Shown here piece after piece: positions 17,499 to 26,282 of a stretch of DNA of 64,000 bases (positions within the stretch are counted from its first letter, which is position 1; every line of letters starts with the position of its first letter). Made by a program: the position numbers and the translations under genes. A model generated the notes under the pieces. It was not told the origin of the DNA, searched no databases, and was given only the letters and a program-made list of their open reading frames with translations. This DNA comes from Hymenobacter amundsenii. GTDB taxonomy: Bacteria; Bacteroidota; Bacteroidia; Cytophagales; Hymenobacteraceae. The stretch spans positions 186,001 through 250,000 of the forward strand of contig NZ_NIRR01000001.1 in NCBI RefSeq assembly GCF_002204745.1, in the 5' to 3' direction.

Positions 17499-18785
17499 TT
17501 AGGGCCGCAGCAGCTCGGGCAGGCCTACTTTGTCGAAGAGTACCCGCCCTATTTTCAGGTTCGACCAGCCGGGGCGCAGGCGGTAGGAAAACACGGGTAC
17601 ACCCGCGTGCAAGGTGCATTCGATGCAGTAGGTGCGAAGGCCGGGCTGGTCGGGCAGCTGGCTTTCGAGCTGGAGTAGGTGGGTGGAAATCAGGAAGCAG
17701 GACTGCGGGAAACCCGCCAGCCCGGCCACCGTGGCGCGGGTGATGTCGAGGGCGTCGTCGGAGTTGGTGCCCCGAAATAGCTCGTCGAACACCGCAAACA
17801 CCCGGCCCGGCTCCTGGGCCGCTTCCAGCACCCGCTTCAGGTTCTGAATTTCGGCCATGAAGTGGCTGTAGCCCCTGCTGAGGCTGTCGGCCAGGTTCAG
17901 GGCTACCACAATAGACGAGTAGAACGGCACGCGGCACGCGGCGGCCGGCACCCCCAGCCCCGCGTGGGCCAGGTACACGCACAGCCCCACCGCCCGCAGC
18001 AGCGTAGACTTGCCCGACATGTTGGGGCCGGTCAGCAGCACCAGGTTATCGGTGGGGTCGAGGTCGAGCGTGTTTTTCACCGGCGCCGGCAGCATTGGGT
18101 GGTAGAACTCGGCCAGGTGCAGCCCGGCCGCCTGAAACCCTGGAAACGTGAAGCCCAGTTGCCGCATGCCCTTCGCGGCCGACCAGCAGGCTTCGAACCA
18201 GAAGAACGCGGCCCAGAAATCGGCCAGTTCCTCGGGGCTTACGGCGGCCAACTGCTGGGCAAAAACTACCATCCGGCCCGCCGAAAACTGGTCTTCGGCA
18301 ATGGCCGCTGCCGTGTCGGCCAAGCTAAACCGCTCCAGAAACCGCCCGATAACCGCCAGCCGGACCTTGCCACCAGGCGGAAAACCGGCCGGATCGAGGC
18401 AACGGAAGTAGTGCTGCTCCAGCCGCCGCAGCAACTGAATGGCCTGCACGTAACGGGCACGGCTGCGGTAGCGGGCCTCCTCCGACAGCAGCAACCGCGC
18501 CGCCAGCCGCAGCCGGTTGGTTTCCAGCGCCAGCTGCCCGCTCACTACCTCGTGCAGAAACCGCTGCACCTCGGCCAGCTGAATCCGGGAGTAGCTGAAC
18601 TCCGCCACCACGTGCCACTGCCCGAGCAACGCCCGAAAAACGGCCTGCTTCTCCTCTACCTGGACCACCGTCGGCGGCAACTCCCGCAGCAGCCGGCCCA
18701 ACGCCGCCTCGCCCTCGTGGGAGTACGTGAAATTGAGCAGCGGCAGGATATCAGTTTCGAGCCGGAGGTCATCGACTAAAAGCAT
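17499..18785 (-). CDS. MutS-like ATPase (short form)
   Basis: A 428-residue protein with the MutS core and ATPase domains only. The lever/core part at residues 1-240 is all-helical; the ATPase part has Walker A GPNMSGKST, then the Walker B and ABC-like segment FAVFDELFRGTNSDDAL, with STHLLQLE as the H-switch region. The mismatch-recognition domain I (Phe-x-Glu) and the connector domain are absent, so it cannot be a standard MutS1 sensor. Short MutS relatives of this type are common in Bacteroidota and have no firm function; they are usually labelled DNA mismatch repair protein MutS. It is convergent with the LD-carboxypeptidase gene, only 26 bp away. Confidence 0.88.
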   Translation of the reverse strand: MLLVDDLRLETDILPLLNFTYSHEGEAALGRLLRELPPTVVQVEEKQAVFRALLGQWHVVAEFSYSRIQLAEVQRFLHEVVSGQLALETNRLRLAARLLLSEEARYRSRARYVQAIQLLRRLEQHYFRCLDPAGFPPGGKVRLAVIGRFLERFSLADTAAAIAEDQFSAGRMVVFAQQLAAVSPEELADFWAAFFWFEACWSAAKGMRQLGFTFPGFQAAGLHLAEFYHPMLPAPVKNTLDLDPTDNLVLLTGPNMSGKSTLLRAVGLCVYLAHAGLGVPAAACRVPFYSSIVVALNLADSLSRGYSHFMAEIQNLKRVLEAAQEPGRVFAVFDELFRGTNSDDALDITRATVAGLAGFPQSCFLISTHLLQLESQLPDQPGLRTYCIECTLHAGVPVFSYRLRPGWSNLKIGRVLFDKVGLPELLRP

Positions 18786-18817
18786 GGCGCAGGTTAGATA
18801 GAAACCAGCACAACGCC

Positions 18818-18851
18818 AACCGCCCCGGCAGCTTGCGTTGCCGGGGCGGTT
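18818..18851. terminator. Strong GC hairpin between mutS-like and TonB genes
   Basis: Stem AACCGCCCCGGCA (18818-18830) pairs with 18839-18851 around an 8-nt loop. The T-rich tail (TTTTCTTT) follows on the plus strand, yet both flanking genes run on the minus strand. It may still stop read-through from the TonB gene. Confidence 0.6.
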
Positions 18852-18920
18852 TTCTTTCAGCCAATAAGTCGGCTTTATGCTCTCCCGCCTGAATGATTAC
18901 CGGTGGTAGCAGCCGAATGC

Positions 18921-19673
18921 CTACTTGATGGCAAAAATCACAGGAACTTCGCATTCGGCGGCTACTGGCTGCCCGTTGGTGTAAGCCGGAATCCAGCCGC
19001 CAGGCAGTTGTTGGATCACCCGCAACGCTTCCTCATCGCACCCCGACCCGACGCCTTTTACCACGCGGTAGCTGGTGGCAGTACCCGTGCTGTCGATGAC
19101 AAAAGCTACCAAGACTTGCCCCATTACATTGTTGCGCAGGGCCATTGCCGGATACCGGATGTTCATACCAATCCGCATTAGAAGCGCATCCGCACCCTCC
19201 GCATATTGCGGGTTTGCAGTAAGGACTGCCGCTCCGGGCAGGGGCCGGCATACGAGTTGAGAAGGCCGTTTGGGGGGCAATGAAAACAGCGTCTGTCCGG
19301 TGCTGTGGTCGATTTTAAGGGCTGGACTGCCTTTGTCGGAATAGTATTCCCACACCCCCTTCTTCTGATCGTGCTGGTAGCGGCCTTTGGATTGGAGTGT
19401 TTTACCCCGGTCGAAATAAGTGGTCCAGACGCTGTCTTTCTCGCCGGCGGCATAAAACCCTTTAGTTACCAGCGTGGTGCCTTTCGGGCCCGCGTACTGC
19501 CAATAGGCCCCTTGCTTTGTTTCGGGAGCCGCCTGCAATACCATATATTCCTCCCGGCCCAGGCCGGACGCATGGGGCATCACAACTTTTTGAGTAAGCT
19601 GCGCCTGGCTGGTAAGCGAAATGCCCAGCAAGGAAAACAGCAATAGCAACCGGGGCGGAGTAGGGAAGAGCAT
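18921..19673 (-). CDS. Periplasmic protein with MORN-like repeats and TonB C-terminal domain
   Basis: A 250-residue exported protein. The signal peptide ends SLTSQA with Gln next. Residues ~30-130 carry MORN-like pieces (VWTTYFDRGKTLQSKGRY, GVWEYYSDKGSPALK). Residues ~165-250 are a TonB C-terminal domain: IRYPAMALRNNVMGQVLVAF, abbreviated, then TGTATSYRVVKGVG, CDEEALRVIQQLPGGWIPA and a final strand. It has no N-terminal anchor helix to reach ExbBD, so it is not a classical energy transducer; such signal-peptide TonB-C proteins are frequent in Bacteroidota and of unknown role. Confidence 0.85.
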   Translation of the reverse strand: MLFPTPPRLLLLFSLLGISLTSQAQLTQKVVMPHASGLGREEYMVLQAAPETKQGAYWQYAGPKGTTLVTKGFYAAGEKDSVWTTYFDRGKTLQSKGRYQHDQKKGVWEYYSDKGSPALKIDHSTGQTLFSLPPKRPSQLVCRPLPGAAVLTANPQYAEGADALLMRIGMNIRYPAMALRNNVMGQVLVAFVIDSTGTATSYRVVKGVGSGCDEEALRVIQQLPGGWIPAYTNGQPVAAECEVPVIFAIK

Positions 19674-19805
19674 AGTAGAAGGCGAGCCTGGCAGGCTATC
19701 GGCTATATAAGTTGGTGAGTTTGGGCGTTAAAAACCTTGGCTATATGCGGTATTGGCTGTAGGGCAGCCATCAAATCAACAAGACAGCAGCTGACAGCTC
19801 ATCAG

Positions 19806-20816
19806 CTACTCCCCGTACACTACCGTCAGCAACGTTTGGCCCACGGCCTTGAGGGTGCGCCGGTCGATGTTGGCCATGTTGTCCTGGGTGGTGTGGTGGT
19901 AGGCCTGAAACTCGCCGCTGGGCAGGAAGTCGATGACGTCGATGGTACGCACGCCGGTTTGGTTGGTGTAGACGTGGTCGTCGTCGATGCCGGGGCTATC
20001 GGCGAAAATGAAGTAATCGGAGTAGCCCAATTTGGAGGCCGTATTCCAGACCTGTTCCAACTTATCGGGGGCCTTTTCGCGGGAGATGCCTTCGCGGCTG
20101 AACCGGGCGCCCTTGGCCCCTACCATATCGAGCAGGATACCGAAATTGGGCTTGTAGTTGGCGGGTACTACGTTTTTAGCCCAATACTGGGAGCCCAGGC
20201 ACCAACTGTCTTGGTTGCCGAGCAGATTCTTTTTATCAGCCTGCGTGACGCCGTCGTAACCGTAATCTTCGGAGTCGAAGAGGATAAAATCGACGCCCAC
20301 GCCGGGGGCCAGACTATCGGGTTGGGCGCTGAGCACGCGGGCCATTTCCAGGGCCACGGCCACGCCGCTGGCGCCGTCGGAAGCGCCGTCGAGCGGGGCG
20401 TTCTTATTTTCCTTGTCCTTATCGGCAAAGGGGCGGGTGTCCCAGTGCGCAAAAATGGCAATTCGGCGCGAGGCCTGGGGCATATACTGGGCAATGATGT
20501 TGCGCGACTTAAGCATATTCCCATCGAAGGCCATGACCTCGAAAGGCTGCTCCTTCACTGTGAGGCCATACTGCTTGAACTGCCCGATGATCCAGTCGCC
20601 GGTTTGCACGTGGGCCGGGGTATTGGGCACCCGGGGCCCGAACGCTACCTGCCGGGCGGTGAAAGCGTAGGCAGAATCGGCGTTGAAGTTCGGCGTTTTG
20701 GGCAGGGCGGCTTCGTCGGCGGCTACGGTTTCGGAGGCGTCCTGTTTGGCGGGGCAGCCGGTGAGTAGCAGCAGGCCAGCCAAAGCGGCCGGAACGAGGC
20801 GGGAGAAGATTTGCAT
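19806..20816 (-). CDS. M28-family lipoprotein, probable glutaminyl-peptide cyclotransferase
   Basis: A 336-residue lipoprotein: signal peptide with LLLLTGC and the lipidated Cys. The body is an M28 zinc-peptidase fold with HWDTRPFAD, the zinc-Asp segment DGASDGASGVAVALE, FDSEDYGYDG, LLDMVGAKG, DDDHVYTNQ and YHHTTQDNM. The double use of DGASDGASG with SEDYG and HHTTQDN is the pattern of the bacterial/animal-type glutaminyl cyclases (for example Porphyromonas PgQC), which turn N-terminal Gln into pyroglutamate, rather than of aminopeptidases. Nine signal peptides in this window leave an N-terminal Gln, fitting substrates. The zinc ligands are read from motifs only; aminopeptidase remains possible. 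Confidence 0.82.
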   Translation of the reverse strand: MQIFSRLVPAALAGLLLLTGCPAKQDASETVAADEAALPKTPNFNADSAYAFTARQVAFGPRVPNTPAHVQTGDWIIGQFKQYGLTVKEQPFEVMAFDGNMLKSRNIIAQYMPQASRRIAIFAHWDTRPFADKDKENKNAPLDGASDGASGVAVALEMARVLSAQPDSLAPGVGVDFILFDSEDYGYDGVTQADKKNLLGNQDSWCLGSQYWAKNVVPANYKPNFGILLDMVGAKGARFSREGISREKAPDKLEQVWNTASKLGYSDYFIFADSPGIDDDHVYTNQTGVRTIDVIDFLPSGEFQAYHHTTQDNMANIDRRTLKAVGQTLLTVVYGE

Positions 20817-20853
20817 GGAGCGAAAAGCTTCGAATGAAGGGGAATCTGCTAAT

Positions 20854-20879
20854 TATTGGCTGTTAACTATCAGCCAATA
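20854..20879. repeat. Small TATTGGCTG palindrome upstream of the M28 gene
   Basis: TATTGGCTG at 20854-20862 pairs with CAGCCAATA at 20871-20879. The flanks (TAGCTAACAG) belong to the AGCT-rich word family seen in four other intergenic regions. Confidence 0.6.
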
Positions 20880-20953
20880 GCTAACAGTTCATTTGCAAGG
20901 TACCCGGCGGGCGGCACAAGCTACGGCTTGCGTTGCACTTGCGGCCTGGCGGC

Positions 20954-22462
20954 CTACTCCTCGCTGTAAGCCCAATCGACGCCGGCCTTGGTGTCTTTCA
21001 CCACGATGCCCTGCTGCTTGAGCGAAGTCCGGATTTCGTCGACTTTGCCGTAGTCCTTGGCCGTTTTGGCTTCCTGGTAGAAATGCAGCGTGAGGCCCAA
21101 CAAGTCCTCGGCGCGGGCACGGGGCTCGTCGCGCAGGCCCAGCACGTCCTGCACCAGCGTGTGGTAGGTGCCGGTAGCTTCGGCCAAAGCAGCGGGGCTC
21201 AGCTGGGCCAGGGTGGCGGGGTTGGCGGCGTAGCCATTGAGTTTACGGAGCAAATTGAACAGGCTGGCCAGCGTACGGGCCGTGTTCAGGTCGTCGTTGA
21301 GGCCCACGAAGCAGTCTTGGGCCAGCTTGCGCAGTTCGGTGTCGGCAGTGCTGGTGTCGGCGGCGGGCTCGACGGCTCCGTCGGGCAGTTGCAGCTTGCC
21401 CAGCAACCGCAGGCCGTTCATGAGCTTGCGGTAGCCCTTGCCGGCGCCCTGCAAGCCCTCGTCGGTAATATCAACGGGGCTGCGGTAGTGGGCCTGGAGC
21501 AGGAAGAAGCGGGCCGTCATGGGTGAATAGGCCTGGGTCAGCACATCATTTTCGCCGCTGAAAAGCTGGCTGATGGTGATGAAGTTGCCCAACGCCTTGC
21601 TCATTTTCTGGCCCTTGATGGTAATCATGTTGTTGTGCATCCACACCCGCGCTTCGTTGGTTGGATGCTCGCAGGCCTGGCTCTGGGCAATTTCGCACTC
21701 GTGGTGCGGAAACATCAGGTCCAGTCCGCCGCCATGAATATCGAACTCGGCCCCGAGATACTTACGGCTCATGGCCGAGCACTCCAGGTGCCAGCCGGGA
21801 AAACCTTCGCCCCAGGGCGAAGGCCAGCGCATGAGGTGGCGCTCATCGGCCCGTTTCCAGAGGGCGAAATCCAGGGGGCTGCGCTTTTCATCCTGGCCCG
21901 TGAGGTTGTCGCGCGAGCCGGCCAGCAGTTCCTCCACCACCCGGTTCGAGAGCTTACCGTACTCGCGGCCGGCGGCGTTGTAGGCCGGCACATCGAAGTA
22001 CACCGAGCCGTTGGCTTCGTAGCCAAAGCCGTTGCCGATAATCTGCTTCACCATCTCAATCTGCTCGATGATGTGGCCGCTGGCGCGGGGTGTGATGTCG
22101 GGCGGCAGGCAGCCCAGAGCCACCATGTGGTCCTGGTAGAGGTTGGTGTAGCCCTCGGCCACTTCCATGGGCTCGACCTGCCGGGCACGGGCAATCCGGC
22201 CGATTTTATCCTCGCCCTCATCGGCATCGTCTACGAGGTGGCCTACGTCGGTGATGTTGCGCACGTAGCGCACCTTGTACTCCAGGTAGCGTAAGTAGCG
22301 CGTGAGTACGTCGAACACCACCGGGCCGCGGGCGTTGCCCACGTGGGCCTCGCTGTATACCGTCGGCCCACATAGGTATACGCCCACGAAAGGCGCATTC
22401 AGAGGTTCGAACGGGGCTTTCTGGCGGGTAAGCGTATTATAAAGCGAGAGAGGCTGCTGCAT
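20954..22462 (-). CDS. cysS: Cysteinyl-tRNA synthetase
   Basis: A 502-residue class Ia synthetase charging tRNA-Cys. The HIGH-like motif is [16 protein letters not shown] holds the first zinc Cys, WHLECSAMS the second, and [11 protein letters not shown] the His/Cys/Glu group that reads cysteine. The KMSKS loop reads KMSKALGNF, a tolerated change of the last Ser to Ala. C-terminal DALR-type helices follow. The length is normal. A minus-strand TACTTTTG box lies 5 bp before the ATG, pointing to a leaderless or nearly leaderless mRNA. Confidence 0.97.
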   Translation of the reverse strand: MQQPLSLYNTLTRQKAPFEPLNAPFVGVYLCGPTVYSEAHVGNARGPVVFDVLTRYLRYLEYKVRYVRNITDVGHLVDDADEGEDKIGRIARARQVEPMEVAEGYTNLYQDHMVALGCLPPDITPRASGHIIEQIEMVKQIIGNGFGYEANGSVYFDVPAYNAAGREYGKLSNRVVEELLAGSRDNLTGQDEKRSPLDFALWKRADERHLMRWPSPWGEGFPGWHLECSAMSRKYLGAEFDIHGGGLDLMFPHHECEIAQSQACEHPTNEARVWMHNNMITIKGQKMSKALGNFITISQLFSGENDVLTQAYSPMTARFFLLQAHYRSPVDITDEGLQGAGKGYRKLMNGLRLLGKLQLPDGAVEPAADTSTADTELRKLAQDCFVGLNDDLNTARTLASLFNLLRKLNGYAANPATLAQLSPAALAEATGTYHTLVQDVLGLRDEPRARAEDLLGLTLHFYQEAKTAKDYGKVDEIRTSLKQQGIVVKDTKAGVDWAYSEE

Positions 22463-22467
22463 GGATG

Positions 22468-22475
22468 CAAAAGTA
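22468..22475 (-). promoter_or_regulatory. -7 box (TACTTTTG) of cysS
   Basis: A full match to TAnnTTTG on the minus strand, 5 bp before the cysS ATG, so transcription would start at or beside the start codon. The 258 bp between cysS and the next gene are otherwise AT-rich and empty. Confidence 0.6.
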
Positions 22476-22720
22476 ACCGCTGTTTGGCAGAGTGCGCGAC
22501 CAGTTATGCTTTCGGCCCGCTTGGCGGCAGAGTAAAATAGTAACAGAACAGCTTATCAAACTAGAAATACTGCTTTCAAAGGCTGGAATAGCGAAAACAA
22601 AGTCCAAACCTTGGCTCAAATGGTATAAAATTCTGACTCGGCAGTTTATAAAGTTCCATTACCAGTATATGCAGCTGGCTTACCAGTATAAAAACAAAGC
22701 ATTTCGGCGGCAGTTGCCAC

Positions 22721-23863
22721 CTACTTTGCTGGTACTTCCGTCGGCTTCAACTGGTAAGTAGCCGTGGTCGGAAAATGGTCGGAGTACGGGATTTCGTAAT
22801 TCACCCAAAAGTCGTTGACCTGCCAGCGGGGGCCGGCGAACTGGTTGTCGATGCGTAAGAAAGGGATGCGACCGTTGTAGGTGGTGCCGACGCCGTTGCC
22901 CACGCTCGTCCAGGCATTCTGGAAGTGGTTGGCCAGCTGGTCGTAGCTATAGCTGTAGGGCACGTCGTTGAGGTCGGCGCAGAGCAGGATGGGGTAACGG
23001 CAGCGGGCGAAGCGGTTCACCAGCGTATCGACCTGCCAGTGCCGCAGCATGGCCCCGCGCTTGAAGCGCCGGAGCAACCCCAGGCCCTTGCGCCGCAGCC
23101 CGGTTTTGCTCGAATAGCTGTCCACGATGTCCTTTTCTTCCATGCTCATGCTCTGCAAATGGAAGCTGTACACTCGGATGGTATCGTGGCTAGGCAGGCG
23201 CAGGTCGGCCCACATGCCGTGGTTCTGGGTGAGCTTGCCGAAGCCGATGGTGCCACGGTTCACGATGGGAAAACGCGAGAAGATGGCCATTCCGAACTCG
23301 GCCCCCATGCTGTTGGTGAGCGTCTTCGACAGGAAAGATTCCCGTCCGGCCTGCTTCCCAATCTTATCCATCGTCCGGAACACGGTGCCGTCGCCGCTTC
23401 TGGTGCCGGCGGGCTCGTTGTAGAACTCCTGCAGGCAGAGCACGTCGGCGGGGTTTTCGGCCAGCCAGCGCACCATTTCCCTCGATGATTGCAGCCCCTC
23501 GTTGCGCAGCTGCGGGTACACGTTGAAAATGCGCACGTTGGCCGAGAGCACCTTCACGACGGGTCCAGCGGCGGCCGTTTCGGTGGCTGTGCTCAGGCGC
23601 AGCGGGTGCAGGGCCAGCCCCCGCTGGAAATGGGGCCAGGTCAGCACGGCCAGCCCCAGCGGCAGCAGCGCCACCGGCCAACGCCGCAGCAGCCAGTAGC
23701 CGGCGGCCAGCAGGTTCAGGAGCAGCGCTATGGGCAGCGTGAGGGCTCCAAAAATGGCCGGCCAGAAGGTGTAGGCGGGCACCTGGGCGCAGGCAATGGC
23801 TACCAGCACCCACCCCATCACCAACAAGGTGCACTTAAAAGCAAACGAACGACGCACAGGCAA
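22721..23863 (-). CDS. Membrane-anchored endonuclease/exonuclease/phosphatase family protein
   Basis: A protein of up to 380 residues. The first ~95 carry about three membrane helices (CTLLVMGWVLVAIACAQ, AIFGALTLPIALLLNLLAAG, VALLPLGLAVLTWP). From about residue 103 (VVKVLSANVRIFNVYP) an EEP domain follows: LCLQEFYNEP with the metal Glu, YSFHLQS, LCADLNDVPYSYSYDQL and the final SDHFPTTATYQL with the Asp-His pair. All catalytic motifs are intact, so it should be an active phosphodiesterase on the outer face of the membrane; DNase, sphingomyelinase-like or phosphoinositide-like activity cannot be separated. The start is uncertain: TTG at 23863, GTG at 23857 or ATG at 23818. Promoter TATCTTTG at 23895-23902 favours the early ones. 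Confidence 0.82.
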   Translation of the reverse strand: MPVRRSFAFKCTLLVMGWVLVAIACAQVPAYTFWPAIFGALTLPIALLLNLLAAGYWLLRRWPVALLPLGLAVLTWPHFQRGLALHPLRLSTATETAAAGPVVKVLSANVRIFNVYPQLRNEGLQSSREMVRWLAENPADVLCLQEFYNEPAGTRSGDGTVFRTMDKIGKQAGRESFLSKTLTNSMGAEFGMAIFSRFPIVNRGTIGFGKLTQNHGMWADLRLPSHDTIRVYSFHLQSMSMEEKDIVDSYSSKTGLRRKGLGLLRRFKRGAMLRHWQVDTLVNRFARCRYPILLCADLNDVPYSYSYDQLANHFQNAWTSVGNGVGTTYNGRIPFLRIDNQFAGPRWQVNDFWVNYEIPYSDHFPTTATYQLKPTEVPAK

Positions 23864-23894
23864 CTTTTTTCCGCCAGACCTACTCAGTAAGGGG

Positions 23895-23922
23895 CAAAGA
23901 TAGGCGTTCCGGACCGGCTCAA
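23895..23922 (-). promoter_or_regulatory. Promoter of the EEP gene
   Basis: On the minus strand TTG (23920-23922) precedes TATCTTTG (23895-23902) by 17 nt. The -7 box is perfect and the spacing slightly short. Confidence 0.55.
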
Positions 23923-24005
23923 CAGCTTGGCCATCTGCCTGGCAGTTGGCCCGGGTTTTGCGCCGACGATTACCTATCTTTCTCGCCCTTATTATTCGTA
24001 TTCGT

Positions 24006-26282
24006 ATGGCCCGTTTTTTTACTTGCTGTTGCCTGTTATTGATTTGTTTACGCCTGGAGGCCGCGCCGCGAGCCGCAATTGCGCCCGGCCCCGGGCAAAC
24101 GCTCGAATTCGTGGAAAATAAGGGGCAGTGGCCGAAGGTGGTGCGCTACCAGGCCGAACTGCCCGGGGGCCGCCTCTACCTCACCCCCACCGGCTTCACC
24201 TATTCCTTCCTCGAACCGGCGGCCCTGGAGCGCCTCAACCACCGCCACGAAGCCCCCACCGACCAGCCCCGCCAGCCCGAACCCGCGGCCCCGGTACGCG
24301 GCCACGCCTACACCGTCTCGTTTGAGGGCGGCAACGCCCGGGCCCCGCTGATGCCCACCCAGCCCACCGCCGGCACCCGCAACTATTTCGTCGGCAGCAA
24401 CGCCCGCGACTGGGCCGCCGATGTATCCGGCTACCGGCAGGTGCGCTACGAAGGCGTGTATCCGGGTATTGATGTGCAGCTCTACGAAAACGCCGGCCAG
24501 CACCTCGAATACGACTTTCGGGTGGCCCCCGGCGCCAAGCCCACCGATATCCGCCTGCGCTACGCCGGCCCCGACGTGGTGCGTCTGACGGCCGAGGGCC
24601 AGCTCCTGATTGAAACCAGCGTGGGTACCATTACCGAGCAGGCGCCCCAGGCCTGGCAGACCACGGCCAGCGGCCAGCGCCGCCCGATCAGCTGCCGTTT
24701 CGAGCTCCAGGGCCAGACGGTGCGCTTCCGCCTCGGGACTTACGACCCCAAACTACCGCTAATTATCGACCCGACGGTATTGTTTTCCTCCTTTACCGGC
24801 TCGCTGGCCGACAACTGGGGCTTCACGGCCACCTACGATGCCCAGGGCAATATGTACTCGGGCGGGGTAGCCTTCAACGTCGGTTATCCCACCTCCCCGG
24901 GCGCATTCCAGACCAGCTTCGCCGGGGTGGGCGACGTAGCCATCATCAAGTATAAAGTAACCAGCAAGGGGCCCGCAGCCCGCCTCTACGCCACCTACCT
25001 GGGAGGCAAAGACACCGACACCCCGCACAGCCTGGTTGTGAACGGCCGCGACGAGTTGGTTATATTGGGTACTACGGGTTCCAACAACTTCCCTGTCAGC
25101 AACGGAGCCTTGCAGCGCACGTTCCGGGGAGGCCCAACCAATGGCTTGCCAGGGGGCAAGATGGATTATCCCCAGGGCTCCGACCTTTTTGTAGCCACCC
25201 TTAGCTCCGATGGCTCGAAGCTGGTGGCCTCCACTTACCTGGGCGGTTCCGGCACCGACGGCCTCAATTATATGCTGTCCAATAATTACGGCGACCCATG
25301 GCGGGGCGACATATTAACCGATGGTGATAATAATGTGTACCTGGCGTCGGTTACGCAGAGCAGTGATTTCCCACTGGCGCAGCCCTTGCAAAGCCGCCTG
25401 CAAGGTGCTTCTGATGCCGTAGTATGTAAGCTGCCGCGGTTGCTTGACCGCCTTGTCTGGAGCACTTATTTGGGCGGATCTCAGAATGACGCTGCCTTCT
25501 CCCTGCAGCTCACTCCCGACCAGCACCTCTACGTTGCCGGCGGCACCACCAGCACCAATTTTCCGGCCGCGTCTACGGCTGTGCAGCCTAAGTGGAACGG
25601 GGGGCGCGATGGGTTTGTGGTTTGCTTTACCCCGGCCGGAACGGCCCTGCGCTATAGTACTTACCTGGGCACGGCCTCCGATGATCTGGCATTTTTCCTG
25701 CAGCTCGATAACAGCGGCGACGTATATGTGCTAGGCCAGACTAATTCAGCCGACTACCCCATTACGCCCGGGCTGTATGGCAACAAAGGCGCGCGGCAGT
25801 TTATCCATAAGCTTAGTGCCGACTTGCGCACCACTGCCTATAGTACCACATTCGGTACCCCCGGGCAGACCAACCTCTCGCCGACCGCCTTTTTGGTAGA
25901 CGACTGCGAGCGGGTGTACGTTTGCGGCTGGGGTGGCATAAATAACCAGGGTTATAGTAACGGCTCTACCTCAAGGCTGAAAGTAACCCCGGATGCCGTG
26001 CAGGCCAACACCGACGGCAGCGACTTCTACCTGGCCCAGTTCGCGGCCGGCCTCACGGGCCTGGAGTACGCCACTTTCTACGGAGAGCAGGGAGGCCGGG
26101 GTGAGCACGTGGACGGAGGCACCTCGCGCTTCAGCAAGAAGGGCGTGGTCTACCAGGCCGTGTGCGGGGGCTGCCGAGCACCCAGGGGTTTCCAGTGCCG
26201 CCGGGGGCCAACTACTTCGACACCCGCAACGGCAGCACCAACTGCAACAACGCGGCCTTCGCCATCAACTTCGAAATTATAA
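24006..26282 (+). CDS. N-terminal part of a frameshifted SBBP-repeat T9SS type B protein
   Basis: This and the next entry are almost surely one gene, 24006-27472, broken near 26165-26178. The N-part has a signal peptide (MARFFTCCCLLLICLRLEA), a DUF7948-like domain starting FVENKGQWPKVVRYQAEL and including YEGVYPGIDVQLYENA, and then beta-propeller SBBP repeats: TYLGGKDTDTPHSLVV, TYLGGSGTDGLNYML, STYLGGSQNDAAFSLQL and STYLGTASDDLAFFLQL, each ending in SNNFP or SADYP-like turns. After VYQAVCGGC the frame changes and the last ~27 codons before the stop at 26282 are out-of-frame sequence. A TATCTTTC box at 23975-23982 lies 23 bp before the ATG. The product would be a secreted surface protein. Confidence 0.85.
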   Translation: MARFFTCCCLLLICLRLEAAPRAAIAPGPGQTLEFVENKGQWPKVVRYQAELPGGRLYLTPTGFTYSFLEPAALERLNHRHEAPTDQPRQPEPAAPVRGHAYTVSFEGGNARAPLMPTQPTAGTRNYFVGSNARDWAADVSGYRQVRYEGVYPGIDVQLYENAGQHLEYDFRVAPGAKPTDIRLRYAGPDVVRLTAEGQLLIETSVGTITEQAPQAWQTTASGQRRPISCRFELQGQTVRFRLGTYDPKLPLIIDPTVLFSSFTGSLADNWGFTATYDAQGNMYSGGVAFNVGYPTSPGAFQTSFAGVGDVAIIKYKVTSKGPAARLYATYLGGKDTDTPHSLVVNGRDELVILGTTGSNNFPVSNGALQRTFRGGPTNGLPGGKMDYPQGSDLFVATLSSDGSKLVASTYLGGSGTDGLNYMLSNNYGDPWRGDILTDGDNNVYLASVTQSSDFPLAQPLQSRLQGASDAVVCKLPRLLDRLVWSTYLGGSQNDAAFSLQLTPDQHLYVAGGTTSTNFPAASTAVQPKWNGGRDGFVVCFTPAGTALRYSTYLGTASDDLAFFLQLDNSGDVYVLGQTNSADYPITPGLYGNKGARQFIHKLSADLRTTAYSTTFGTPGQTNLSPTAFLVDDCERVYVCGWGGINNQGYSNGSTSRLKVTPDAVQANTDGSDFYLAQFAAGLTGLEYATFYGEQGGRGEHVDGGTSRFSKKGVVYQAVCGGCRAPRGFQCRRGPTTSTPATAAPTATTRPSPSTSKL

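Noticed and set aside
17499-18785. MutS-like gene as a truncated pseudogene of mutS
   Set aside because: The start, fold borders and ATPase motifs are clean, and short MutS relatives of this length are a regular family.
21585-21625. Altered KMSKS motif in cysS as a sign of inactivity
   Set aside because: KMSKA-type changes of the last position occur in functional synthetases, and all zinc ligands are intact.
26155-26180. Programmed -1 ribosomal frameshifting in the split cargo gene
   Set aside because: No canonical slippery heptamer is present in the right frame; mutation or sequence error is simpler.
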